A stretch of 64,000 nucleotides of DNA from Planktothricoides raciborskii GIHE-MW2. Its GTDB lineage: Bacteria; Cyanobacteriota; Cyanobacteriia; Cyanobacteriales; Laspinemataceae. This document shows positions 50,295 through 58,326 of this stretch, one piece after another. The stretch's first letter is position 1. Each line of letters begins with the position of its first letter. The position numbers and the translations under genes were made by a program. A model generated the notes under the pieces. That model did no database searches. It saw only the letters and a program-made list of their open reading frames with translations, and was not told the origin of the DNA. Location: NCBI RefSeq assembly GCF_040564635.1, contig NZ_CP159837.1:2235001-2299000 (forward strand), written 5' to 3'.

Positions 50295-51848
50295 TTAGTA
50301 GGAGTTAATTGCCTCTTCGAGTTTTTGATGAACTTGCGCCATTAAACTCGCTTCTTCAAGAGAGGTAAATAATGGTTCTGGTAAATCTGGTTGGGCAATG
50401 AAATTAAGACAACCTAATAAAATAGATTTCCAAGAATTAACATCATCTGCTTTCCATGCTTTGAATAAGTCATCTTCGCGCAATCCTAATAATCTATGAA
50501 ACTGCTGATTTCGCTCATCTTTAGCACTGTATAAGCCCTTCTTTAGAGATGGATCTTGTTTGCACTCAGGTCGTACATATTCTAAAAGCAAGTACAGATT
50601 TTGGCTAAATAAGCCTACGCTAATGGGTTTTTTATCTTTGCCTTTAGCAAGCCGGTTCTCATTTTCCTTGTTTTGCTGTTCTATCCAAGCAGAATTTTTT
50701 TCTTTGATTTTTCCCCAATATTCAGGAAGAATATCTTCAATTTTTTCGATCATTTGAGGCGAACCTTTTTTGTCGTATAGAATATAGTCTTTATATTTTT
50801 CTTCTGCCCATTGGCAAACCAGCCCCTCAACAGATCGAAAACTATGAAATAGAGCTTCCACAATATTTTTTTGCCTATGTCGAATTACCGCTAAATATGC
50901 GGCTTCATAGGCAGTCCACCACCAATGCTGCGATCGCGCATTTACCTGCTGAACAAATTCTTGATCTGATAGCTCTTTAAGTTTTTTGGCAAAGTCATCA
51001 AATTTGGCATAGTTCCATTGAATTGCCGCATCTAGCAAAATTTTAGTTTGAGAGTCTAAATAATCATTGAGTAATGATTTTACTGCTGCATAATCATGGT
51101 TTTTGAGTAGCTCTTTAGCCTGTCCCAACTTAATTGCTTTTAAGTATTTGGAACTTTCAATTGGCTCAAGTGTTTTCTTTTCGTACTCGTTACTAACTAG
51201 AAATTGAACTTTTGTGCCAAATTTCCCTAAACTCATAAACTGAACGGCTGAAGAAATAGCCGGAGTTCCTGCTTGATGACTAACATAAACTGTCGCATAT
51301 TCTGGAATAGCTAGTTTTATAAACTCCTTTTGAACCAAAGTTAAAACACTATCCCAGTCATCTAAACCTGGTGAACTTTTTTCTGGCTTGAGCACTATAA
51401 AATCTAGTTTTTCATTTTTGACAACATCTGGAAACTGATTTTGCAGATATTCTTTTAGAATGGGCTGAAGAGTGCAGGTGTCTTGCCAATAAAAATGTGA
51501 AGGTTTATTTTTGTCTGCAACACTTACAACATCGGACTGATCGGTTAAAAGAACAATAATTCGATTTAACTCAATCTTTTTGTCTTTGTTGTTGAGATAA
51601 CTAGAGAATGAATTGAGGAGCGGAAACTCTAAGTCAGCATAATGTTCTGCTAAAAACTTACCATAAACAACTCCCATTGCTCTTGCAGGATAACGCCACA
51701 GCTTTTTACCATTTTGCTCTGTTTCAGAACAAGAAAACTGCTTGTTTATTTCTAATTCTTTCCGAACTTTAGGATACAAAATATTCCATCGATCTTTATT
51801 CTGTAGTTGTACATCACTACTACCTGTCGTAATAATCCAAACGTTCAT
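50295..51848 (-). CDS. CARF-HEPN ribonuclease (Csx1/Csm6-like CRISPR ancillary effector)
   Basis: A protein of 517 residues from ATG 51848, preceded by an ideal AAAGGAGAAGCT ribosome-binding site. The N-terminal ~235 residues form a Rossmann-like CARF domain: WIITTGSSDVQL after the first strand and VYVSHQAGTPAISSAVQFMS as the ligand loop. The C-terminal helical region holds the HEPN active-site motif R-x4-H in DERNQQFHRLLG (R446, H451). CARF proteins bind cyclic oligoadenylate made by Cas10 and then cut RNA non-specifically. It closes the cmr gene run, 15 bp after the RAMP gene, so co-transcription is likely. The exact subfamily is not certain. Confidence 0.85.
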   Translation of the reverse strand: MNVWIITTGSSDVQLQNKDRWNILYPKVRKELEINKQFSCSETEQNGKKLWRYPARAMGVVYGKFLAEHYADLEFPLLNSFSSYLNNKDKKIELNRIIVLLTDQSDVVSVADKNKPSHFYWQDTCTLQPILKEYLQNQFPDVVKNEKLDFIVLKPEKSSPGLDDWDSVLTLVQKEFIKLAIPEYATVYVSHQAGTPAISSAVQFMSLGKFGTKVQFLVSNEYEKKTLEPIESSKYLKAIKLGQAKELLKNHDYAAVKSLLNDYLDSQTKILLDAAIQWNYAKFDDFAKKLKELSDQEFVQQVNARSQHWWWTAYEAAYLAVIRHRQKNIVEALFHSFRSVEGLVCQWAEEKYKDYILYDKKGSPQMIEKIEDILPEYWGKIKEKNSAWIEQQNKENENRLAKGKDKKPISVGLFSQNLYLLLEYVRPECKQDPSLKKGLYSAKDERNQQFHRLLGLREDDLFKAWKADDVNSWKSILLGCLNFIAQPDLPEPLFTSLEEASLMAQVHQKLEEAINSY

Positions 51849-51862
51849 AGCTTCTCCTTTTG

Positions 51863-53701
51863 TTACCAAATTTGACTAAAGCTACTATTGTTAGTCGCTA
51901 AAAAATTCATAAACTGCTGTGATTTTTCGTCAGAGCGATCGGGAAAAATTGTTAGAATTTCCACAAATTCATTTTCTAAACAAATCAAATTCCCATCTTT
52001 GATGACATATCGGGGATACATCCGATGCCAGATTCGCCCGATTTTTCCCAGTCCTCCCGCTAAAGAGGACTTTTTCAGTCGATTTGTATGAAACCATTCG
52101 ACGGCTAAACTTTTATTATTTTTTGCCAGCCTTGCCCAAACCTGCACGTTATCAGGATGCCATGTTTCCCGCCAATTTCTCACATAGGCGTTGACTTGGT
52201 AGCCTTCTGATTGTACCCAAGCGATCGCCTGTTGTCGGATTTCATTGATAAAATTTGTGATACTACTTAAATCCGAGTTATTTGTGACTATACACAGCTT
52301 TTCAGAGAGAGTTGTTAATTCCCAGTGACAACCAATCATCGGTTTATCGTCGTTATCAAAATAACTAGGATAAAATAAGTGGTGATTGACTCGGCGCCAA
52401 GATTTACCAAAACCGCCTAGAAGCAGCGTAAATTTTACCAAGTTACCGAGAAACTTTTCTAGTTCAGGCGAAACATCATTGACTTTGAGCAGATCGAGTT
52501 GTCCCTGTCGCAAATTATAGGTTGACATGGGAATTTCACGTCTTCCAGGTTTGTACCGATGAGGCTTCAGTATAAGATTTTCCGCTGTTGTTTGAAAGTT
52601 AATCCCAATTAAGCCAACAACTGCACCACCCTCTATCCCACCGAAAAGTTTATTTGTCAATGCTTCTGCAATCTGGCGATTAGTAATTCCTCCTAACAAA
52701 CGTAAAGTGTGACCTCGTAGTGCGGCTTTAAACATATTGGGACGAAATTCAGGAATCCCAATATTGTTTTTATCTTTGGTGAGTAACTGCGAGGTTAATC
52801 CCTGACCTTTTAAATGAACAGATAGCAAAACGCGATCGCGATCTTCTAGTCGCGTAATTGAACCGTCCTGATTAATCTTGTCAACATAACCATATCCAGC
52901 ACTGACTCTCGAACCAATACCTCTCACAAGAGCCTTTTCCCAAATATCCCAAATTTTATTCCACTCTGGATCGTTATCGGGAATAGCACTGCTAGAAATA
53001 CCAAATCTGAATTTCGACTGATAAAGAGAAATTTGCACATTTGCCGTATGACCAGCATTACTTTGCATTACCTGATAAGGCTGTTGTCCATGCACAACAT
53101 CTACCAGGCGATCGTGATCGCCCCATGTCATATCAATGGGATAGCCACCATGAAAACGAAGAATACCGGGTTTAGTTCGCTTTTCTCCCCGTTCAGTTAT
53201 TTCGCCACCGCAGTATTTCATGCGATCCTCTGGTGGACAAGCCCTTAAAAAAGCTCCTTTCATGCTTGACCCTGGGAAAAAAGGTAAACCTTTTGCCCCA
53301 ATGACCGGGCGAATCACTCCTTCGTCCTGACCGCTATTTGTCACCAGACGCCAGCGAATTTGATAGTCTCCTGTTTTTGCATGAGCGCCAAATTTAGGCA
53401 TTTTCACCACAGGTTGAGAGGTTGAACGCCTCAGGGCAACAGAAGTTGACTCATCTATTGGTTCGGGAACTGGTGGACAACCTTTGAGCCACTCGTCAAC
53501 CCACTTAACAGCAGGTTTGTAGTTTCCGGCATACTGAATTTTGCCGCGATCGGCAATCTGCGCCTGAAACATCAGAGGAACATAATTTGCATCCTCATTT
53601 TTTTGCTGCTGGTTTTGAGACTGGTTTTGTGGTTGATTTTGTTGTTGCTGCTGCTGATTTCTTAAGATTGGTCTTGGTCGGTTATTATTACTCATCATCA
53701 T
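51863..53701 (-). CDS. Tandem RAMP protein: Cmr6-like domain fused to a Cmr1-like domain
   Basis: Up to 612 residues. After a Gln/Asn-rich N-terminus (~15-35), a first RAMP unit has FFPGSSMKGAFLRA (143-153) and the Gly-rich loop GIGSRVSAGYGYV (261-273), as in Cmr6. A second unit has RPNMFKAALRG (320-330), KLFGG (351-355) and a Gly-rich LLLGGFGKSWRRVNH (426-440), resembling Cmr1. The two would cap the backbone and bind the 3' part of target RNA. No separate cmr1 or cmr6 gene is present, which fits a fusion. The start is an ATGATGATG run overlapping the cmr5 end (GATGATGATGAGTAA), so the exact Met is ambiguous. Confidence 0.78.
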   Translation of the reverse strand: MMMSNNNRPRPILRNQQQQQQNQPQNQSQNQQQKNEDANYVPLMFQAQIADRGKIQYAGNYKPAVKWVDEWLKGCPPVPEPIDESTSVALRRSTSQPVVKMPKFGAHAKTGDYQIRWRLVTNSGQDEGVIRPVIGAKGLPFFPGSSMKGAFLRACPPEDRMKYCGGEITERGEKRTKPGILRFHGGYPIDMTWGDHDRLVDVVHGQQPYQVMQSNAGHTANVQISLYQSKFRFGISSSAIPDNDPEWNKIWDIWEKALVRGIGSRVSAGYGYVDKINQDGSITRLEDRDRVLLSVHLKGQGLTSQLLTKDKNNIGIPEFRPNMFKAALRGHTLRLLGGITNRQIAEALTNKLFGGIEGGAVVGLIGINFQTTAENLILKPHRYKPGRREIPMSTYNLRQGQLDLLKVNDVSPELEKFLGNLVKFTLLLGGFGKSWRRVNHHLFYPSYFDNDDKPMIGCHWELTTLSEKLCIVTNNSDLSSITNFINEIRQQAIAWVQSEGYQVNAYVRNWRETWHPDNVQVWARLAKNNKSLAVEWFHTNRLKKSSLAGGLGKIGRIWHRMYPRYVIKDGNLICLENEFVEILTIFPDRSDEKSQQFMNFLATNNSSFSQIW

Positions 53702-54071
53702 CCTCTAATTCGTTAAAACTAGAACCTTTATATCGCTGTGTCCACCAAACAATTGAGTCACACAATTGCATTAAGATGGCGAGAGTTACTTTACGTTGCT
53801 CAATGGGAAAATTCCACAAATCCTCTGGATTAGCATCAATGGTTGGTAAGGTGACACCTCCTATAGCCATAATATTGCATAGTTTTTCCCAAGTTTTCTG
53901 CCAAAATCGCGCTTTATCGCCATCCAAGCGCAACTGTTCGCCCCAAAATCTTTCTAAACCATAGGCGACTGCTGCACGCATTTTGTAAGCTTGGTTAAGT
54001 GCTTCTGTTTTATGAAATTCAAGAACTAAATCGTGAGCAGCCTGGTCTAAATTATATCGTTCCCAACCCAT
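53688..54071 (-). CDS. cmr5: Cmr5-like small subunit of the type III-B complex
   Basis: A protein of 127 residues, all-helical, from ATG 54071, which sits 2 bp after the cmr4 stop codon and behind GGAGTTTAACT. The sequence AAHDLVLEFHKTEALNQAYK, then MRAAVAYGLERFWGEQL, has the Cmr5 pattern of a short helical bundle between cmr4 and cmr6. Its role would be the inner filament of the effector. Cmr5 proteins diverge strongly, so the call rests on size, fold and position. Confidence 0.75.
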   Translation of the reverse strand: MGWERYNLDQAAHDLVLEFHKTEALNQAYKMRAAVAYGLERFWGEQLRLDGDKARFWQKTWEKLCNIMAIGGVTLPTIDANPEDLWNFPIEQRKVTLAILMQLCDSIVWWTQRYKGSSFNELEDDDE

Positions 54072-54073
54072 AG

Positions 54074-55039
54074 TTAAACTCCTTTCAGTGTAATTTGACA
54101 ATGACCAAAACCGATGGATTCCAACCCGCCAAGGTAAATATCATAAGATTCTTTTTTCTCTCCGAAAGGCTTCCATTCCTTAGCAGTTTCATTTTCATTG
54201 CTGCGTTCTCGAATGGCAATAGGAAAAACTAGGATAGTCCCTTCGGGTAACGCTTCAGTATTAAAGAAATTCTTAACCCGCTTTTCATGTTTATCAAGTG
54301 CGGCACGACTTTGGCGATAAAGTGTCATATCGTGAATCATGCTAATTTCATCATCTGCAACAACGACAGCGGGCAATTCTTCGCCTAAAGGAAACCAATC
54401 TTTTAAGTTTTGATTCGGATGCTCGATAGTAAGAAAGCCAAAATTGAAAAATAATTTTTGCTGTTCATCAATCGTAAGTGCCTTCAAAGATTTAGAACCA
54501 GAATAAACAGATGGAAGTTCTTTTGAAATTCCGGTAATTCGCTTGTAGCGCTTCAATAGTTTTGGACAACTTACCCAAACAATCGGTTGACCAGGACAAA
54601 AAACAGGAATCCACAGAATCGACGCATATTCAAATTTAACTAACGATTCAGTGGTACTATCAGGTTTTCCTTCAACAGCTTCATGTCCATACCAAATGTT
54701 TTCATCTTTTTCAGATGGTACATTGAGTTTGAGTGGTTTTGCTTTTTCTTCTAACCATTCTAATTTTGTTTTTGTGACCTCCTGACCTTGTGCATTGATA
54801 TAGCTAAAATTTGCTGGTATTTTTTCTCCTCGTTTTTTCAATTCTGCTTCTAGCCATTGTTGGCGTTGTAGGCGCATTTCAGACCGAAAACGACCCCGAA
54901 TAGAACTACCTGGAACAATGCCAGTTTGGGTAAATTGATCGCGGAAAATCAGATTTAAGTTACCGCTTTCTTCCCCTGCTGTTGCACCGACGTGCAGAGC
55001 AGCCATAGTTTCAATAATGCCATAAGCTTGCTTGTACAT
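54074..55039 (-). CDS. cmr4: Type III-B RAMP backbone subunit Cmr4
   Basis: A protein of 321 residues that forms the crRNA-binding filament. Typical elements: ALHVGATAGEESGN at the N-terminus, then TGIVPGSSIRGRFRSE and the C-terminal GGLESIGFGHCQI Gly-rich loop. In Cmr4/Csm3 the target-cleaving Asp lies a few residues before the R-D of this N-terminal block. Here that stretch reads NLNLIFRD and has no Asp before R33-D34, so RNA cutting by the backbone may be lost (inference). Overlaps the cmr3 stop by one base (ATG/TGA), so it is translationally coupled. Confidence 0.88.
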   Translation of the reverse strand: MYKQAYGIIETMAALHVGATAGEESGNLNLIFRDQFTQTGIVPGSSIRGRFRSEMRLQRQQWLEAELKKRGEKIPANFSYINAQGQEVTKTKLEWLEEKAKPLKLNVPSEKDENIWYGHEAVEGKPDSTTESLVKFEYASILWIPVFCPGQPIVWVSCPKLLKRYKRITGISKELPSVYSGSKSLKALTIDEQQKLFFNFGFLTIEHPNQNLKDWFPLGEELPAVVVADDEISMIHDMTLYRQSRAALDKHEKRVKNFFNTEALPEGTILVFPIAIRERSNENETAKEWKPFGEKKESYDIYLGGLESIGFGHCQITLKGV

Positions 55040-56151
55040 TAGTCATCAACTCCTTCAATTTTAACTGGTAAACACAAACCACATCCAAACTTTTTCAGTA
55101 ACCCTTCCTCTGGGAACCATTCTAGCGGAAAATCATCCCATATGTTATTTAATGGTTCTGGCAAAACATAGACACTACCCGCAGGAACAGCATACCGTCC
55201 ACGAGACAAACGACCTTGGGTGCGGGTTTGGAATTCTTCTTTTTTCTTATCCCCATAGCCAATCCGATAACGATAAGGAACTGCTTTATCTGTCAGCAGC
55301 TTAATTTTGTTATTATCTGCTGCAAACTTATGATTTTTGGGTTTCGGATAACGATAGGAAAGATGATTTGACCCCCAAACACCGGGCGTAATCAAGGCAA
55401 ATGCTCGTTTTATGGGAGTGCGTAAATGCTCAAGGATAGGACTATCTTCTGGTAATTCTATGGTGTTAATCTCAACAATATGACTTTCACCACCAAACTG
55501 ATACCAACCTTTAGCCAATGGATAGGTGGAAAGATACACTAAACAAGTATCATCTTTCATTCTTACAGCATTTTCAATAAATAGTCCATCTTCTGAGAGA
55601 ACATGACGCTGATTTTTTTTCATTTGCGGATGTAAAATAGAGACATATTCCCAACATTGGGCAGCAACCGATGGGGGATTATCAGTTCGAGAATATCGAA
55701 TATCTTCTGGATCACTGTCCCAATAGTCAATTTTTAACCAGTGATATTCTGATTCATCCTCATTGTTATCAGCTTGCTGCTTTTCATATCCATTTTCTGC
55801 ACTGTCATTTTTAGATTTTAGACACCATTTATGGGATTGAATTAGCCATTCATCAGAAGTATTCTCCTTAATTACTTTATGCCGAGGTAAAGGAACATAG
55901 AAATATTCTTCATTGCCAACCATTGCCCAAAAAGGCCCAGCAATATATAGCTCATCTCTAAGTTTTTCATGGAGGGCAAATTGTCGATCTTTATTGGAAC
56001 TGAAAAATAAGCCTGACAATGTTGCAGCATCAGGAGGAAATTTAGATCCCGATCGCCCTACCAAATTTTCCGGTGATAGAAATGCACCAGCACTACCATA
56101 CATAAAACCTAATGGTTGAATTGTAATTAAGTATTTGAACATAGCAGCCAA
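55039..56151 (-). CDS. cmr3: Type III-B subunit Cmr3
   Basis: A protein of 370 residues with the Cmr3 pattern: an N-terminal ITIQPLGFMYGSAGAF ferredoxin-like start, RSGSKFPPDAATLSGLF, and the C-terminal QGRLSRGRYAVPAGSVYVLP block. The last holds the Gly-rich loop that binds the crRNA 5' handle together with Cas10. Two starts fit (56151 or the Met at 56142), both overlapping the end of cmr2. A loop rich in Asp/Glu/Asn (~110-130) is an expansion relative to the core. Confidence 0.88.
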   Translation of the reverse strand: MAAMFKYLITIQPLGFMYGSAGAFLSPENLVGRSGSKFPPDAATLSGLFFSSNKDRQFALHEKLRDELYIAGPFWAMVGNEEYFYVPLPRHKVIKENTSDEWLIQSHKWCLKSKNDSAENGYEKQQADNNEDESEYHWLKIDYWDSDPEDIRYSRTDNPPSVAAQCWEYVSILHPQMKKNQRHVLSEDGLFIENAVRMKDDTCLVYLSTYPLAKGWYQFGGESHIVEINTIELPEDSPILEHLRTPIKRAFALITPGVWGSNHLSYRYPKPKNHKFAADNNKIKLLTDKAVPYRYRIGYGDKKKEEFQTRTQGRLSRGRYAVPAGSVYVLPEPLNNIWDDFPLEWFPEEGLLKKFGCGLCLPVKIEGVDD

Positions 56152-57830
56152 CCTACATTTACTAAGCCATCAATCCATTGAGCAATTGCTTGAGATGAAT
56201 GAGTCGTTTTGAAAATCTTCTCACGTTGACTTTCAAAACGACTCATATCGTCAAAATACAGTTTAAAAATCACTAGAGCTAAGTATTCACTAACAGTTGT
56301 AGCAGTATCTTTGAGTTCGATCGCATGACGGGCTTTTAATTCTGCCCAATCACTGTAAATGTGGCCCCAGTTTGCTTCTGCTCCTGTTTTCCCATCCCGA
56401 TCGCGATATTTGGTCAAAATATCCAAATAATTCCAGGGACAAGTCCATTCCACAAATTGACCGCTATTAAATACCACTCGAATTGTGACGCGATCGCGCC
56501 CCAAACTCTTTGCCAGTTTTTCTGCTTTCCGACAATGTTGTAAAACATCTCGTTGGGGAACTTGATGCCCAGCCCACACAAAACCCACACTAAAGGTAAA
56601 ATCGAGCTTAAGTTCCTTCTTAATATCTTTTTGTAAGTCTTGCCAATGAGTTTGTAGTTTTAATAACCACTCAAATGCTTCAATGGGTTTAATTTTTTCG
56701 GAATTTTCTCCTTGTTTCTTTTCCTCACTGTAAAGAACGCCTAAAAAATCATCACCTCCGGCATAAATGACGCGCCCTTTCCCCGCAGCCAACAAATCTT
56801 CTTTTTCCTTTGGAAACAAATCTTTTTTTCCCTTGAATTCTTGTCCCCAGTTCCTCATTAACTCAGTGAATTTCTGAAGTTCGCGATCGCGCTGTTCAGG
56901 GTTATCACGACCAGCAAGTTCTTGAAGTTTATCTCCTACTTTGTCACCATCCCCCATAAACCAGCCTGTCCAGTATCCAGCCTCACGGTTGATATCCTTG
57001 AAACCTTCATCCAAGGTTTCCATACCAATTTTTTTAGCCAGATAGGGTAAAGTGACTAAGCGTTTAACTAATTCAGGAATACTTAATCGCTCACCAGGAG
57101 CAATAAACTTGCCACTGGTTTCATCCTTAAAATATGCTTCCAGTTCTTCATCAGAGGGAATAGAATCTCTAACTTTATAGTTGCGAGCATAAGGATCGTC
57201 TAACACCCAAGCAAGGCGATGATAAAAACGTTTCTGTGCTTTTTCTTCATTTGGAGTGAGCGATCGCCCTGGTTCTTTATTTTCTTTGCCTAACTGATGC
57301 CATGCGATCGCATCCGTTCCAGTCAAACTAGAACTTTCACCCATCCAATTAATCCCAGTCCAATCTCGTTTTAGCTTGCGAGTTTCTAAATCCTCCATTG
57401 CCTTTTCTACTGAGTCACCATATCCCCAGAAAATCTCCCAGGTATGGCTTTCCCAGCGTTCCCACTCTCCTTTATGTTTGCCAATTTGGTCTTCTGGTTG
57501 TGACCAGCAATAGTCTTTTTTGGGAATCCCTAAGTTATCTTCTACCCAGGTTCGGCAAGTGATTAAAATCTTTTGCCATTCGTTTAATAGGGTATTTCTC
57601 AGATGATTCGGCTCAAATTTGCCCTTAATCAAAATTCGATTGGGCATTCCTTCTTGAAGATTAGGTAATCCCGGAGAAATCACCTCTAATCCTAAACATA
57701 ATGCTTCTTGAACTATCCGAGAACTCAAGTAAGACAAAATCAAAGAAGCTCCATACAAATCTCGAAGTTTGCGAGATTTTTCAATAAAGCCTTGTACGGG
57801 TGCAAAGGTAATTGCCGTATAGTCGCTCAT
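56127..57830 (-). CDS. cmr2: Cas10/Cmr2, compact, without HD domain
   Basis: A protein of 567 residues, well below the usual ~850-1,000 for Cmr2. It begins directly with the first palm-like domain (TAITFAPVQGFIEKSRKLRD), so no N-terminal HD nuclease domain is visible. Zn-ligand clusters are not obvious. The cyclase palm is intact: FMGDGDKVGD (291-300) and VIYAGGDDFLGVLY with GGDD at 358-361. It should make cyclic oligoadenylate when target RNA is bound, activating the CARF-HEPN nuclease at the end of the operon. First gene of the cmr run; its promoter should lie in 57831-58326, divergent from the WYL regulator. Confidence 0.92.
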   Translation of the reverse strand: MSDYTAITFAPVQGFIEKSRKLRDLYGASLILSYLSSRIVQEALCLGLEVISPGLPNLQEGMPNRILIKGKFEPNHLRNTLLNEWQKILITCRTWVEDNLGIPKKDYCWSQPEDQIGKHKGEWERWESHTWEIFWGYGDSVEKAMEDLETRKLKRDWTGINWMGESSSLTGTDAIAWHQLGKENKEPGRSLTPNEEKAQKRFYHRLAWVLDDPYARNYKVRDSIPSDEELEAYFKDETSGKFIAPGERLSIPELVKRLVTLPYLAKKIGMETLDEGFKDINREAGYWTGWFMGDGDKVGDKLQELAGRDNPEQRDRELQKFTELMRNWGQEFKGKKDLFPKEKEDLLAAGKGRVIYAGGDDFLGVLYSEEKKQGENSEKIKPIEAFEWLLKLQTHWQDLQKDIKKELKLDFTFSVGFVWAGHQVPQRDVLQHCRKAEKLAKSLGRDRVTIRVVFNSGQFVEWTCPWNYLDILTKYRDRDGKTGAEANWGHIYSDWAELKARHAIELKDTATTVSEYLALVIFKLYFDDMSRFESQREKIFKTTHSSQAIAQWIDGLVNVGWLLCSNT

Positions 57831-58326
57831 AAATTTAATTCAGTTAATCGGAAAATAAATCATCCCATTGAGGATGAAAAATATTGGTTTTAGCCTCGAT
57901 TTTTATGGATATCTGGCAAGGCGATCGACGTAACTTGATCGAAAAGTAAATTTCCCTTTATAGCGCACAGGTTGACCGGAGAAATTACTCCTCGTCTGAT
58001 ACCACCACTCGCAAAAAAACTAGCTAAACGCTTGACGATTAAACCATCAATGTCGTCTACAGAGAACATAGTCTGTGATTAGGGAGCTTAAACCCTTGCC
58101 TGGTAATGTCTCTGCGGAATCGGTGTCTGCGGGTAATGCTGTAAAATTGTGCGTTTCGTTAAACATACCAGAGAAAAAGCCCGGTTGTCTCAATTTTGCC
58201 AATAATTACTGATTTTTTTAAGAATCGCTGAAACGTTTATCTAGATTAAGTTTTATCAATTTTTGTGAAAAATAATCAATATCGCGTTACATTTCGCGGG
58301 GTCGGAGAAAAAAAGGATGAAGACTA
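57831..58326. promoter_or_regulatory. Divergent control region between cmr2 and the WYL regulator
   Basis: A 496-bp gap that must hold the promoters of the cmr operon and the WYL gene. The right part (58180-58320) is AT-rich with AAAAAAAGGATGAAG before the WYL ATG. The left part contains a 59-codon minus-strand frame (see the separate entry). I find no clear operator palindrome. Confidence 0.5.
57890..58069 (-). CDS. Candidate 59-residue ORF upstream of cmr2
   Basis: On the minus strand ATG 58069 to TAA 57890 encodes MFSVDDIDGLIVKRLASFFA and a C-terminal half LCAIKGNLLFDQVTSIALPD. The composition is protein-like and no repeat is involved. No good ribosome-binding site precedes it and I do not recognise it. 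It could be a small cmr-operon gene, the tail of a decayed gene, or chance. Confidence 0.25.
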   Translation of the reverse strand: MFSVDDIDGLIVKRLASFFASGGIRRGVISPVNLCAIKGNLLFDQVTSIALPDIHKNRG

